From MWH-TA3 sp044353905 (GTDB lineage Bacteria; Actinomycetota; Actinomycetes; Actinomycetales; Microbacteriaceae): DNA of 64,000 nucleotides. Positions 17,229-26,577 of this stretch are shown piece after piece. The notes under the pieces are model-generated. The model was not told the origin of the DNA. It was given only the letters and a program-made list of their open reading frames with translations, and did not search any database. The first letter of the stretch is position 1. Each line of letters opens with the position of its first letter. Made by a program: the position numbers and the translations under genes. Location: assembly GCA_044353905.1 (NCBI GenBank), contig JBILBA010000001.1, positions 202,527-266,526 of the forward strand, in the 5' to 3' direction.

Positions 17229-17816
17229 CTATCGCTCGTTACTGGAGGCGTAACGGATGTTGACTCCCGCTGCCGCCATTTCCGCTACCGCGGCGATCGT
17301 GGTGACGGGCATCACCCCGACGCAAAGGTCCACCAACACGGTCGCGGTGTAGCCCTTCGCGACCGCGTCAAGAGCGGTCGCCCGAACGCAATGGTCGGTT
17401 GCGATTCCAACAATGTCGACGTGCCGGGCCTTCGCCTTGGCGAGGACGTCGTCAAGCGTCGCACCGCCTGGGGTATTCCCCTCAAACGCGGAATAGGCGG
17501 GCTTGCCGTCTCCTTTGTAAATCTGTACGTCGATGAGTTCCGACTCCAGCGCTGGGTTATAGGCGGCGCCTGTCGTTCCCTGAACGCAGTGCCGTGGCCA
17601 CGTCGTCACCATGTCGGCTTTGTCCGCGAAGTGTCCCCCGTTGTCCCCGTCGGGCGAGTGCCAGTCGCGCGACGCGATGATTCGTGAGTAGCCCGATTTG
17701 TGGGTTCGAATGTACTCCGTGATCGACGCCGCAGTAACGTTTCCGCCCTTTACCCCGAGCGATCCACCCTCGGTGAAATCGTTCTGGACGTCGACGACGA
17801 TGAGAGCGTTGGTCAT
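17229..17816 (-). CDS. pncA: Nicotinamidase (isochorismatase family)
   Basis: Hydrolyses nicotinamide to nicotinate for NAD salvage; 195 residues. The catalytic triad members are visible: Asp9 in VVDVQNDF, a Lys in the IYKGDGKP region (near 100), and Cys near 142 in ATDHCVRAT. The metal-site motif SRDWHSPD (DxH) is present. The ATG is 6 bases after the dacB stop, so the two are likely in one transcript. Confidence 0.92.
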   Translation of the reverse strand: MTNALIVVDVQNDFTEGGSLGVKGGNVTAASITEYIRTHKSGYSRIIASRDWHSPDGDNGGHFADKADMVTTWPRHCVQGTTGAAYNPALESELIDVQIYKGDGKPAYSAFEGNTPGGATLDDVLAKAKARHVDIVGIATDHCVRATALDAVAKGYTATVLVDLCVGVMPVTTIAAVAEMAAAGVNIRYASSNER

Positions 17817-17822
17817 GGGGTC

Positions 17823-19223
17823 CTAAAACGACGCGAGGTTGGTGCCACAGGAATAGATGTCCGCGACGAGCTTGTCGATCACGGGGATTGAGGACGCATC
17901 GACCTTGCCCCGCGCCACCACCACGAAATAGAGACGACCGTCGCGCTTGGTCTTGATTTCTCCGGCGAGTGAGTAAACGCCGTTGATCCAACCAGTTTTT
18001 GCGGCAACGCGTCCACGCGCTTTCTCTGCGCCACCGACGAAGCGCGACGCGAGCGATCCCGATCGTCCGGCTACGGGAAAAGAGTCACTAATCGAAGTGA
18101 GCTTTTTGTCGCCCTGGAAAATCTGGTTGACGAGTTCGACGATCGCTCGTGGCGGGATCAGGTCTTTCTTCGATTCGCCGGAGCCATCAACGAAGTTCCC
18201 GCCCGTCATGTCCACCCCGTATTTGTTGAGTGAACTGAGGACGAGCTGTTGAATGGAATCGGAACTTCCGTCAAAGCCAGCACTGACCGACGATGCCCGC
18301 ATCAGGAACTCGGCCAAGGTGTTGTCCGAGTACAACATCATTTGAGGAATCAATGTGGATACCGGTGCCGATTGCACGGACGCGAGTTCTGTGGCATTGC
18401 TCGGAGCACTCTGGTAGTCAATCTCGACAGCTCCGTCGCCATTTCCCGCTTGCTGGAGAGCGGAAACGAATTCGTTCGCCGCTTTACGGGCCGGATCCGT
18501 CGAACGCGGACTCGTCCGAAGGCTCGGGTTGGCACGGTCACCGTCGACCATGAAGGGAACGATTCGGGGCTGGTAGCCGATGGTGCGTTCCGACTCTGGC
18601 CACGACGGATGCCACGCATCGTCGATGGGGAACATCGATAAGTCAATGAGGACCCTCGTGATTGTCGGACTTTCGGGGTGCTCTTCCTGGTAAGCGCTCA
18701 GTGTTTCACTGGCAAGCTCCGACATGCTCGGAGCTCCCGGGTAAATCGTCGATCCGCCAGCCCGGAGGGTGGGGTCGCCGCCGCCGATCACGATGACGGT
18801 TCCCGCCGTCGAGCCATCAACCACACGGGTCGTGAATCGACCGTTTTTCCCGAGAACGTCCAGTGCGACGACAGCGGTGATGACTTTCATGACGCTGCCC
18901 ATCGGGATCGCATCGTCCGCATTGTCGAGAAGTAGTCGGTTCCCCGCCTCATCGAACACAACTACCGTTTGGGTGCCGAGGGCGCGGTTTGAAATTGATT
19001 TGCCCACCGAACACGTTCGGACCCCCGACGCTTCCGCGAGTTCGGCGGGAACCGGTCGCGCGACCGCCGTCGGCTCTACGACAGGCGTCTGAGCACCCGC
19101 CTCAAGCAGGTATCCCGCACCGAACGAGGCGCCGGCTACCAGAACACCGACAATTCCGAGGACGACAAAAGGATTAAGTGAACGTCGCGGTGCAGACGAA
19201 GAATCCGCGTTTTCTGTTGTCAA
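17823..19223 (-). CDS. dacB: D-alanyl-D-alanine carboxypeptidase/endopeptidase (PBP4, family S13)
   Basis: Trims peptidoglycan peptides outside the membrane. The 466-residue protein has an N-terminal membrane helix (FVVLGIVGVLVAGASFGAGY) and a low-complexity spacer, then the penicillin-binding motifs SVMK (near 110), SDN in MLYSDNTLAEFL (near 297) and KTG in AAKTGWING (near 408). The start is a TTG at 19223 with a GGAG ribosome-binding site 7 bases upstream; no better ATG or GTG exists before the membrane helix. Confidence 0.92.
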   Translation of the reverse strand: MTTENADSSSAPRRSLNPFVVLGIVGVLVAGASFGAGYLLEAGAQTPVVEPTAVARPVPAELAEASGVRTCSVGKSISNRALGTQTVVVFDEAGNRLLLDNADDAIPMGSVMKVITAVVALDVLGKNGRFTTRVVDGSTAGTVIVIGGGDPTLRAGGSTIYPGAPSMSELASETLSAYQEEHPESPTITRVLIDLSMFPIDDAWHPSWPESERTIGYQPRIVPFMVDGDRANPSLRTSPRSTDPARKAANEFVSALQQAGNGDGAVEIDYQSAPSNATELASVQSAPVSTLIPQMMLYSDNTLAEFLMRASSVSAGFDGSSDSIQQLVLSSLNKYGVDMTGGNFVDGSGESKKDLIPPRAIVELVNQIFQGDKKLTSISDSFPVAGRSGSLASRFVGGAEKARGRVAAKTGWINGVYSLAGEIKTKRDGRLYFVVVARGKVDASSIPVIDKLVADIYSCGTNLASF

Positions 19224-19256
19224 CGATTCACTCCTCTGGGTTCTGTGGCGTATTCG

Positions 19257-19329
19257 AGCCGACTACGAGGTTCGAACTCGTGACCTTCTGTTTACAAGAC
19301 AGATGCTCTACCAGCTGAGCTAAGTCGGC
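19257..19329 (-). tRNA. tRNA-Thr (anticodon UGU)
   Basis: On the minus strand GCCGACT pairs with AGTCGGC, T discriminator, D arm GCTC/GAGC, anticodon stem TCTGT/ACAGA with loop CTTGTAA (anticodon TGT, codon ACA), T arm with TTCGAAC. No CCA is encoded. Confidence 0.96.
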
Positions 19330-19368
19330 AACATCACCAGAGTACCAAGTGGCCGCTGGCGACGCGGG

Positions 19369-20250
19369 CTATTGTTGGACGCCGGCGGCTGTCACAACAG
19401 CGCGAAGGAAGTCTTCGACGCTGAACTGTGGCGTTGCAGTCGGGTCGTACACCGGGTTGAACTGCTTGCCATTGATGACAATCGTCGGTGTACCAGTCAC
19501 ACCCGTGAACTTTTTGTCTTTGTTGTTGATGGCGATGTCTCCGCTAATCGCACGTTCGGTGCTCGCTTTGACCCAGTCTTTGAAATTCTGGTCATTGATG
19601 CACTGTTCGACCTCTGGACCCGCGCCCGCTTGAGTCGCGAATCCGAACAGTTCCTCGTCGGTCCAGCCGGGAGTGTCCTCTTGAGGTTGGTTGTCGAAGA
19701 GGGCGTTGTGGAAATTCATGAAGCTGTTGGGATAGTCATTCGCCACACACGCCGCAGCATTCGCTGCACGCAACGAGTATTGAGTTCCCTGCGAACGGTT
19801 CGTCAGAATCGCAATGGGGTGAATCTCGATCGTCGCTGCTCCGCGAGCGAGAAGGTCGGCGATCGCGTCCTTGTTCGCTTCTTCGAACTGGCGACAAATC
19901 GGGCACAGGTAGTCGACGTACAGCGTGATGTCGACGACTCCCTCAGCGTTTGCGGGGCTCGCCACGGGGCTCGCATCGGACGGGTTTGCGGGAGTCGGTA
20001 CGGCAACGTTTCCGCTAGAAATCTTGATTCCGTCGCTCTGCATGTTGAGCGGACCGGGTCCGGCAGGCTGAAACGCGGTGAGGATGACGGCAGTCAGAGC
20101 GCCGATGACTGCGAGTGCGAGGACACCGAGTCCGAGTTGGACAAAGATTCGGTTTCGCTTGACGCGTGAGCTGCCGGCAAGGCGCATTTCACGAGCCTTC
20201 TCGCGCGCTAGTTCGCGGGCTTGGTTCCGGGTGGGTCGTTGTGCGTTCAT
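19369..20250 (-). CDS. DsbA/thioredoxin-fold membrane-anchored protein
   Basis: A 293-residue protein. It has a basic N-terminus, a membrane helix at about 36-60, a Pro/Ala/Ser-rich spacer, then a DsbA-type thioredoxin fold with the redox motif CPIC in VDYLCPICRQFEE and the cis-proline loop GVTGTPTIVINGK. Two more cysteines (ANAAACVAND and VEQCINDQ) could form a structural pair. Expected role: thiol oxidation or isomerisation of exported proteins. It stands alone, between a tRNA-Thr and rlmB. Confidence 0.85.
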   Translation of the reverse strand: MNAQRPTRNQARELAREKAREMRLAGSSRVKRNRIFVQLGLGVLALAVIGALTAVILTAFQPAGPGPLNMQSDGIKISSGNVAVPTPANPSDASPVASPANAEGVVDITLYVDYLCPICRQFEEANKDAIADLLARGAATIEIHPIAILTNRSQGTQYSLRAANAAACVANDYPNSFMNFHNALFDNQPQEDTPGWTDEELFGFATQAGAGPEVEQCINDQNFKDWVKASTERAISGDIAINNKDKKFTGVTGTPTIVINGKQFNPVYDPTATPQFSVEDFLRAVVTAAGVQQ

Positions 20251-20368
20251 TGAAAATTTTCCTGACGTCAGTGCGGCGTATGCGCAAATGTCGAAACAAC
20301 TTCCCTAGTTTATCGCGCAAGCCCGTTTCGGCAATTCGCGGTTCCCGAAGCCGACAGGTGCTCGTGCG

Positions 20369-21367
20369 TTAGCGGGCGCCATTCACGCCGGCACGGCGCA
20401 TCGCGATCTCATAGAGAGTGATGGACGTGGCAATTCCCGCGTTCAAAGACTCGGTGGCTGCTCCGATCGGAATCGAGACAATCGCGTCGCAGTTCTCGGT
20501 GACGAGCCGGGACAGCCCCTTGCCCTCACTGCCAACGACGATGAGCAACGGGCGATCCGCAATGTCGATCTGCGGCAACGTCATGTCCCCGCCACCGTCG
20601 AGGCCGATGACAAAGACTCCGCGTTCCTTGAAATTCTTGATCGCTTGATTGAGGTTCGAGGCCATCGCCACGGGAAGCCTCGCCGCGGCTCCGGCCGATG
20701 TCTTCCACGCTGCTGCGGTAACTCCGACGCTACGTCGCTGCGGCACGATGATTCCGTGTCCACCGAATGCAGCGGCCGATCGAATGATAGCGCCGAGGTT
20801 GCGGGGGTCGGTCACGCCGTCCAGCGCAACAAACAACGCGGTCTGTCCGCGGCTCTCAACAGCGTCAAGCAGTTCGAGCGGGTGGCTGTAGGCATAGGGA
20901 GGAACCGCCAACGCGATTCCCTGATGCACCGAATTCTCGCCGCACAGGCGGTCCATCTCGGGGCGCATGATTTCGAGAATCGCGATGCCCTTTTTTGTGG
21001 CAAGCGCGAGCGTCTCTTTGACGCGATCATCGAACTCAACCCGCGAGGCGATGTACAGGGTCGTGGCCGGAACGTTGGTTCGAAGCGCTTCGAGCACCGA
21101 GTTACGACCGTTGATGATTTCGTTGTCGCTGTCCTTGCCGCGACGAACCGTCTTCTGCGGCGCCTTCGAGCTCGTCTTTCCGAATCGTTCGCGGGCTTCG
21201 GTCAATCGGTCCTGCGCGATCTTGCGTTTCCCCGCGGGATGCCACGTCCGGTCTTCCGCTTTGGGGGTCGGTCCCTTGCCCTCAAGGGAACGACGCTGTT
21301 TTCCGCCGGAACCTTTCAGTGGGCCCTTTTTGCTCTTTGCCGCTCCTGGTCGTCCTGGCTTAACCAT
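20369..21367 (-). CDS. rlmB: 23S rRNA (guanosine-2'-O-)-methyltransferase RlmB (SpoU/TrmH family)
   Basis: A 332-residue SpoU-class methyltransferase. The first 85 or so residues are a very basic disordered extension (KSKKGPLKGSGGKQRRS). Then comes the substrate-binding domain (INGRNSVLEALR) and the trefoil-knot SAM domain with NLGAIIRSAAAFG, VGSEGKGLS and SIPIGAATESLNAGIATSI. The target, G2251 of 23S rRNA, is inferred from the family. The ATG at 21367 overlaps the cysS stop by 8 bases, and the cysS-rlmB pairing is usual in actinobacteria. Confidence 0.92.
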   Translation of the reverse strand: MVKPGRPGAAKSKKGPLKGSGGKQRRSLEGKGPTPKAEDRTWHPAGKRKIAQDRLTEARERFGKTSSKAPQKTVRRGKDSDNEIINGRNSVLEALRTNVPATTLYIASRVEFDDRVKETLALATKKGIAILEIMRPEMDRLCGENSVHQGIALAVPPYAYSHPLELLDAVESRGQTALFVALDGVTDPRNLGAIIRSAAAFGGHGIIVPQRRSVGVTAAAWKTSAGAAARLPVAMASNLNQAIKNFKERGVFVIGLDGGGDMTLPQIDIADRPLLIVVGSEGKGLSRLVTENCDAIVSIPIGAATESLNAGIATSITLYEIAMRRAGVNGAR

Positions 21368-22739
21368 TGTTGATGCTCCATCGGGTTGTGTCGGCGCCGT
21401 CTTCCAGCGTGATTCCCGCGGCGTCGATATCGTCGCGAATTCTGTCGGCTGTCGCCCAATCTTTGTCCGCGCGGGCGCGGTTGCGTTCGGTGATGAGCCG
21501 GTCAATGAGTGTTCCCAGCGCCGCATGGGTCGCTTCGGTGGAGTCTGTCGCAACGGTCAACCCAAGAACGGTCAACATCGCCGCAACCTCGTTCGCGCGT
21601 GCGAGAACCGCGGCATCATCCGACGCGTCGAGCGCGGTGTTCCCGGCTCGAACGGTGTCGTGCAACACCGCCAATGCAGCTGGAACGGCGAGATCGTCAT
21701 CCATCGCGGCGGCGAATGCCTCGGGAACCTCGGGGGCGGCGGTGACCACGTCAGCGGTCCGTCGAGCAAACCCGCGAATTCGATCCCATGCCGCAGCGGC
21801 TTCCGTCAGCGACCCGTCATTGACATCCATCGTCGAACGGTACTGAGGCGCAAGAAGGAAGTACCGAGCCGTCGCCGAATCGGTCTGCGACAACAAGTCG
21901 TCTGCGCTCATCACGTTTCCGACCGACTTGGACATCTTCTGCCCGTTCATCGTCACAAGCCCGTTGTGAAGCCACGTCGTGGCAAATTCGTCTCCGGCTG
22001 CGCGCGACTGTGCGAGTTCGTTTTCGTGGTGCGGGAAACGGAGGTCGAGCCCACCGCCATGAATGTCGAAACCAGAACCGAGATAGCGGGTTGCCATCGC
22101 GGAACACTCGATGTGCCAACCGGGTCGACCGGCGCCCCACGGGGATTCCCACGAGGCCGTTGCTGGCTCGGAGTCTTTATGGCCTTTCCACAGAGCAAAG
22201 TCGCGAGGGTCTTTCTTTCCGCGTTCGGAATTGACCTCATCCGATTCGACCTCGTCGGGCGACTGGCGGGTCAGTTGGCCGTAATCGGCCCAGGACGCAA
22301 CGGAAAAATACACATCACCCGATCCATCGTCTGTGGGATACGCGTGACCGCGGTCGATCAATCGAGAAATGAGGGTGATCATGTCTCCGATGTGTCCGGT
22401 CGCGCGGGGTTCAATCGTCGGCGGCAGGATTCCCAGCGCCGAGGCTGCGGTGTCAAACTCGCGCTCGATGCGGGCTGCGAGCGCCCACCATTCTTCTGTG
22501 CCACCGACCGCAAGAATTTTGTCGTCGATGTCGGTGACGTTTCGAACGAGCGTCACCGTGAATCCTCGGTACGTGAACCATCGGCGCCACAGGTCGTACA
22601 CAAGTGCGCTGCGCAGGTGCCCGATGTGCGGCGCGGACTGAACCGTCGGACCGCACACGTAGATTCCAACCTGGCCGGGGACGCGCGGTTCGAAGTCTCG
22701 CAAGGAATGCGAGAGGGTATCGAACAAACGGATGGGCAC
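21360..22739 (-). CDS. cysS: Cysteinyl-tRNA synthetase
   Basis: Class I synthetase of 459 residues. It shows the zinc/HIGH region VCGPTVQSAPHIGHLRS, FPHHENELAQS and the KMSKSVG loop, with a helical anticodon-binding C-terminus. The start is GTG at 22739; no ribosome-binding site is visible but TAACAT lies 6 bases upstream, the leaderless pattern. It lies between ispDF and rlmB on the minus strand, an order kept in many actinobacteria. Confidence 0.97.
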   Translation of the reverse strand: MPIRLFDTLSHSLRDFEPRVPGQVGIYVCGPTVQSAPHIGHLRSALVYDLWRRWFTYRGFTVTLVRNVTDIDDKILAVGGTEEWWALAARIEREFDTAASALGILPPTIEPRATGHIGDMITLISRLIDRGHAYPTDDGSGDVYFSVASWADYGQLTRQSPDEVESDEVNSERGKKDPRDFALWKGHKDSEPATASWESPWGAGRPGWHIECSAMATRYLGSGFDIHGGGLDLRFPHHENELAQSRAAGDEFATTWLHNGLVTMNGQKMSKSVGNVMSADDLLSQTDSATARYFLLAPQYRSTMDVNDGSLTEAAAAWDRIRGFARRTADVVTAAPEVPEAFAAAMDDDLAVPAALAVLHDTVRAGNTALDASDDAAVLARANEVAAMLTVLGLTVATDSTEATHAALGTLIDRLITERNRARADKDWATADRIRDDIDAAGITLEDGADTTRWSINNG

Positions 22740-22745
22740 TTGCCC

Positions 22746-22751
22746 ATGTTA
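22746..22751 (-). promoter_or_regulatory. Putative -10 box of cysS (leaderless)
   Basis: TAACAT on the minus strand, 6 bases before the GTG start of cysS at 22739, without a ribosome-binding site. It lies in the 19-base gap after ispDF, so cysS could have its own start of transcription. Confidence 0.35.
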
Positions 22752-22758
22752 CCGAGCG

Positions 22759-23874
22759 TTATCGGGCAGAGACGTGAGCGATGGCAATGGCGGTGATTCC
22801 CTTGCCCTCGCCGGTGAAGCCCAATCCGTCGGTTGTTGTTGCGCTGACCGACACGGGCACGCCGAGGATGCCGGTGAGTGTGCGCTCAATCTCGACTCGC
22901 CGAGGCCCGATTTTCGGTCGGTTTCCAACGATCTGAACCGATGCCGATTTCGGTGCCAAACCGATTTCTGCGAGTTTGTCGAGTGCGCCGCGAAGAAACA
23001 CGTCGCCGCGAGCGCCTGAATACTGTGGGTCGTCGGTGCCAAACACCGTGCCGATGTCTCCGAGCCCGGCACCAGACAAAAGGGCGTCACACAACGCATG
23101 GGCGACCGCATCGCCGTCCGAGTGTCCGGACAGTCCCGTCTCCCCCGGCCATTCGAGGCACCCCAACCAGAGCGGCTCAGAACCGCCGAACGCGTGGGTG
23201 TCGGTCCCGAGACCGACGCGCATTGACCCGGTATGAGAAGCGAGATCGGACTCGACCGTGATCTTGTGCGAACGTTCGTCTCCGGCAACCGTTCGAACGG
23301 TTCCCCCGATTCCGCGCCAGATGCTCGCGTCGTCCGTGAAGTCTCCGACCGACCCGGAGATAGCCGCAGCGTAGTCAGCGCAGGGGAAACCCTGCGGGGT
23401 TTGAACTCGATACAGACGCGCGCGCTCGGTATTTTCCGTCACGATTCCGTCATCGGCGACAACGATGGTGTCAGCGACGGGCAGTACCGGAACGGCACCG
23501 TCGTTGGTTTTGACAACAGAGGCAATCACGCGGTCGAATACGTCGGTCGGCGTGGCGAAACGAGCGACATCGTGAATCAGCACGACGTCAACGGACGGCA
23601 TCGCCGCCATTGCGAGTCGAACGCTGTCCGTGCGCGTTTCGCCGCCAGCGACTACGGTCGCGGCAACCCCCACGCCGTCTACGATCGCGGTCACGGCATC
23701 GAGGTGTGCCGGTGGACCAGCGATTACCAGCGCAGCGGGCTTGACGTCTCGAACAACCTCGAGAGCACGAGCGAGCATGCTGGTGCCGTCAATGTCGACG
23801 AACGCCTTCGGGATTCCACGCCCGAGCCTCACGCCCGAACCGGCCGCAACGATGACGATTCCGACCGTTGGCAT
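22759..23874 (-). CDS. ispDF: Bifunctional IspD/IspF (MEP pathway of isoprenoid synthesis)
   Basis: A fusion of two MEP-pathway enzymes, 371 residues. Residues 1 to about 215 are 2-C-methyl-D-erythritol 4-phosphate cytidylyltransferase (VIVAAGSGVRLGRGIPKAF, LIHDVARF, TPQGF). The rest is 2-C-methyl-D-erythritol 2,4-cyclodiphosphate synthase, starting MRVGLGTDTHAF with metal ligands DTH, HSDGDAVAHALCDAL and later TTTDGLGFTGEGKG. It starts 6 bases after the carD stop. Confidence 0.95.
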   Translation of the reverse strand: MPTVGIVIVAAGSGVRLGRGIPKAFVDIDGTSMLARALEVVRDVKPAALVIAGPPAHLDAVTAIVDGVGVAATVVAGGETRTDSVRLAMAAMPSVDVVLIHDVARFATPTDVFDRVIASVVKTNDGAVPVLPVADTIVVADDGIVTENTERARLYRVQTPQGFPCADYAAAISGSVGDFTDDASIWRGIGGTVRTVAGDERSHKITVESDLASHTGSMRVGLGTDTHAFGGSEPLWLGCLEWPGETGLSGHSDGDAVAHALCDALLSGAGLGDIGTVFGTDDPQYSGARGDVFLRGALDKLAEIGLAPKSASVQIVGNRPKIGPRRVEIERTLTGILGVPVSVSATTTDGLGFTGEGKGITAIAIAHVSAR

Positions 23875-23880
23875 GAGGGG

Positions 23881-24363
23881 CTAAGAAGCGAGGACCTCGT
23901 CGAGACGGTTCGAGGCGCGTTCCTCGTCCGTCTTTTCGGCGAGGGCGAGTTCCGAAATGAGAATCTGACGGGCCTTGGCAAGCATGCGCTTTTCACCCGC
24001 GGACAGTCCGCGATCTTGTTCACGGCGCCACAGATCGCGGACGACCTCGGACACTTTGATGACATCGCCCGATGCCAGCTTCTCAAGGTTCGCCTTGTAG
24101 CGGCGCGACCAGTTGGCGGGTTCTTCCACGATCGGGTCACGAAGGACGCCAAAGACGAGCTTGAGTCCGGCTTTGTCAATCACGTCACGAACTCCGACGT
24201 CTTCGACCTTGCTTTCGGGAACCATGATCTCGAGGTTGCTCTGGGAAACCTGAAGCTTGAGGAATTTCTGCTGTTCACCCTGAAAATCACGAGTGGTGAT
24301 TGCAATAATTTTTGCAGCACCGTGGTGGGGGTAAACGACGGTTTCGCCGACTTTGAATGCCAT
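23881..24363 (-). CDS. carD: CarD family RNA polymerase-binding transcription regulator
   Basis: A 160-residue CarD. The N-terminal Tudor-like RNA polymerase interaction domain runs from VGETVVYPHHGAAKI to about residue 60; the C-terminal helical DNA-binding domain includes NWSRRYKANLEKL, with the tryptophan that wedges the upstream edge of the -10 bubble, and DLWRREQDRGLSAGEKRML. It stabilises open promoter complexes. A good ribosome-binding site (AAGGAG) precedes the ATG. First gene of carD-ispDF-cysS-rlmB. Confidence 0.96.
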   Translation of the reverse strand: MAFKVGETVVYPHHGAAKIIAITTRDFQGEQQKFLKLQVSQSNLEIMVPESKVEDVGVRDVIDKAGLKLVFGVLRDPIVEEPANWSRRYKANLEKLASGDVIKVSEVVRDLWRREQDRGLSAGEKRMLAKARQILISELALAEKTDEERASNRLDEVLAS

Positions 24364-24493
24364 GTATTGGGTTCTCCTTTAGCAGAACTTCAATTTTACC
24401 ACAGAGGACCGCCCCGAATCGTCCCGCGAGGTGCTGTTGCCCGCTCCGCTAGACTGAACAAGGAATTACCGCATCACTCGAGAAGGATTTGTC

Positions 24494-25018
24494 GTGAACA
24501 TTCGCGCACTCGCCAGTACCACCCTCGCTGCAACTCTGTTGTTGGGAACCGCCGGCTGCGGCCTCTTTGTCGACTCAGCAACGTTGAAGCCCTACTCGGC
24601 TAGTGACGGGCTCAACGTCGACGTCGGTGGGCTTCAATTGCGCAACGTGCTCGTCATCACCGACGAGTCGGGCGATGCTTCGCTGGTTTTCACCAGCGTC
24701 AACAACACGACGAACGTTCAATACCTGACCGTGCAGTTCCGCACCGAAACTCCCGTCGATCTGACAATCGTTGCGAACGAGGGAATCACCAAGGTCGGTC
24801 TCGCCGACGACAACCACGCGATTGCAACGGGCACCGCGCTCAAAGCCGGACAGTATGTCGACATTTATTTCCAGTACGGCGGTCAAGACGGAGTCCTGAT
24901 GGCGATCCCCGTTCTCGACGCCTCGCATTCGCTTTACGCTGACTACGCACCGTCGTTGTTCATTCCGGAACCGGTGGTTTCGCCTTCAGCGACTCCCTCC
25001 CCCACTCCCGAGGGCTAG
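24494..25018 (+). CDS. Secreted lipoprotein of unknown function
   Basis: A 174-residue protein with a lipoprotein signal peptide ending LLGTAGC (lipidated cysteine near residue 22), a domain of about 125 residues rich in beta-strand patterns (LQLRNVLVITDESGDASLVF, VQFRTETPVDLTIV) and a Ser/Pro/Thr-rich tail. GTG start with a GAAGGA ribosome-binding site. The domain resembles small copper-chaperone-like or fibronectin-like folds in its strand pattern, but I do not recognise it with certainty. Homologues next to carD are, from memory, common in Microbacteriaceae. It is divergent from carD. Confidence 0.7.
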   Translation: MNIRALASTTLAATLLLGTAGCGLFVDSATLKPYSASDGLNVDVGGLQLRNVLVITDESGDASLVFTSVNNTTNVQYLTVQFRTETPVDLTIVANEGITKVGLADDNHAIATGTALKAGQYVDIYFQYGGQDGVLMAIPVLDASHSLYADYAPSLFIPEPVVSPSATPSPTPEG

Positions 25019-25025
25019 TCGACCG

Positions 25026-25769
25026 CTACTTTTTCCCCTGGTTCGCCACGGCGGCCGCGCCAGCTGCAGCCGCCTCTGGGTCCAGGTATTCGCCCGCGCC
25101 GATTGGCGCCAAGTCGTCGTCAAGAACGTAGACGAGCGGGATGCCGGTCGGGATGTTCAACTCGGCGATTGCGTCATCGCTGATGCCCTCGAGGTGTTTA
25201 ACAAGAGCGCGAAGAGAATTCCCATGCGCCGTGACCAACACGGTCTTGCCCGCACGGAGGTCGGGGGCGATGTCGCTCGTCCAATACGGAAGCATGCGGT
25301 CAATCACGAGCGACAGTGATTCGGTTCTGGGCAAGTCCGCTCCCAGATCGGCGTATCGCTCGTCGTGTGCCTGCGAGAATTCCGAGTCGTCATCGAGAGC
25401 TGGCGGCGGAACATCGAATGACCGTCGCCACAACTGGAATTGCTCCGGGCCGAATTCTTCGAGGGTCTGCGCCTTGTCCAGACCTTGAAGCGCTCCATAG
25501 TGACGCTCATTGAGTCGCCACGAACGCTTCACCGGAATCCAGAGTCTGTCGGCGGTATCGAGGGCGATGTTTGCCGTCTGAATCGCACGGGACAGAACGC
25601 TCGTGTACAGAACATCGGGTTTCAGTCCACTCTGCGCGAGAAGTTCCCCGGCGCGCGCGGCCTCAACGACTCCCTGTTCCGACAGCCGAACGTCAACCCA
25701 GCCGGTGAAGAGGTTCTTCTGATTCCAGATCGAGTTTCCGTGACGAAGCAAAATCAGCGTGTGAGTCAT
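25026..25769 (-). CDS. gpmA: 2,3-bisphosphoglycerate-dependent phosphoglycerate mutase
   Basis: Interconverts 3- and 2-phosphoglycerate in glycolysis; about 247 residues. The phosphohistidine is in LILLRHGNSIWN; other signatures are NLFTGWVDVRLSEQG, TSVLSRAIQTANIAL, RLNERHYGALQGLDK and VLVTAHGNSLRALVKHL. I chose the ATG at 25769 (MTHTLILLRHG); TAGGCT lies 7 bases upstream, fitting a leaderless start, while the ATG two codons earlier would leave almost no spacing. The C-terminus is Ala-rich. It is divergent from the methyltransferase gene. Confidence 0.95.
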   Translation of the reverse strand: MTHTLILLRHGNSIWNQKNLFTGWVDVRLSEQGVVEAARAGELLAQSGLKPDVLYTSVLSRAIQTANIALDTADRLWIPVKRSWRLNERHYGALQGLDKAQTLEEFGPEQFQLWRRSFDVPPPALDDDSEFSQAHDERYADLGADLPRTESLSLVIDRMLPYWTSDIAPDLRAGKTVLVTAHGNSLRALVKHLEGISDDAIAELNIPTGIPLVYVLDDDLAPIGAGEYLDPEAAAAGAAAVANQGKK

Positions 25770-25800
25770 GTTCATTAGCCTAACGAGCCAGAATGGTGGG

Positions 25801-26577
25801 GTGGTAGTCGGACGAATCACCCGCGGAACGACGGGCACGAACCGCCTTCGTCGCGCCGACCGCTGGCTTTCTCGTCACCCGCGTTTTCGGGCGATGCTCG
25901 ACCCACTCGTCGTCGATCTCGGTTATGGCGCTCTGCCACACACGACACTCGAATTGGCCGACCGGCTCGCGAGCGTACAACCAGGGATTCGCGTAATCGG
26001 CATCGAAATTGATCCCGAACGCGTCACCAGCGCACAAGCGAGTGCGACCGACCGCGTCTCGTTCATCCGCGGCGGGTTTGAAATTCCGCTTCCCCAGAAT
26101 CGAACTGCGGACGTGATTCGTGCGTTCAACGTGCTGCGCCAGTATGACGAGCCAGAGGTCGCCGACATCTGGGCGCGGGTTCAGACGCGACTGTCGCCGG
26201 GCGGAATCTTCCTCGACGGGACCTGTGACGAAATCGGCCGCGTCGCAACGTGGGTCTCGCTCGGTGTGAGCGGGCCCGAATCCTTCACCGTCGCCCTTCG
26301 GTTGGCCGAACTGGAATCACCCAGCATCGCCGCCGAGCGACTAGTGAAAGCCCTGATTCATCGAAACGTCGACGGTGAGGCAATCCACCGGTTCCTCGCG
26401 GACCTCGATCGACACTGGGCGGTTTCGGCACCACTCCAGGTTTATTCACCCAGTCAGCGTTGGATCGCCACCGTTCGCGCCATGAAAGCGTCGGGTTGGC
26501 CGGTTCAGGGGACTGCCGCCGTGTGGCGCCTCGGCGAGATTACGGTCGACTGGGACGCAGTCGCTCCGCTGCGGTAG
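25801..26577 (+). CDS. SAM-dependent methyltransferase-like protein
   Basis: A protein of about 258 residues with a Rossmann-type methyltransferase core: VVDLGYGALPHTTLELADRL (motif I, GxG altered to GYG), VIGIEIDPERVTSA (acidic loop) and VIRAFNVLRQYDE. The GTG at 25801 is the likely start; an in-frame ATG at 25768 would overlap gpmA. Homologues beside gpmA are common in related genomes but the substrate is unknown. Its 3' end overlaps the convergent ygfZ-like gene by 38 bases. Confidence 0.7.
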   Translation: MVVGRITRGTTGTNRLRRADRWLSRHPRFRAMLDPLVVDLGYGALPHTTLELADRLASVQPGIRVIGIEIDPERVTSAQASATDRVSFIRGGFEIPLPQNRTADVIRAFNVLRQYDEPEVADIWARVQTRLSPGGIFLDGTCDEIGRVATWVSLGVSGPESFTVALRLAELESPSIAAERLVKALIHRNVDGEAIHRFLADLDRHWAVSAPLQVYSPSQRWIATVRAMKASGWPVQGTAAVWRLGEITVDWDAVAPLR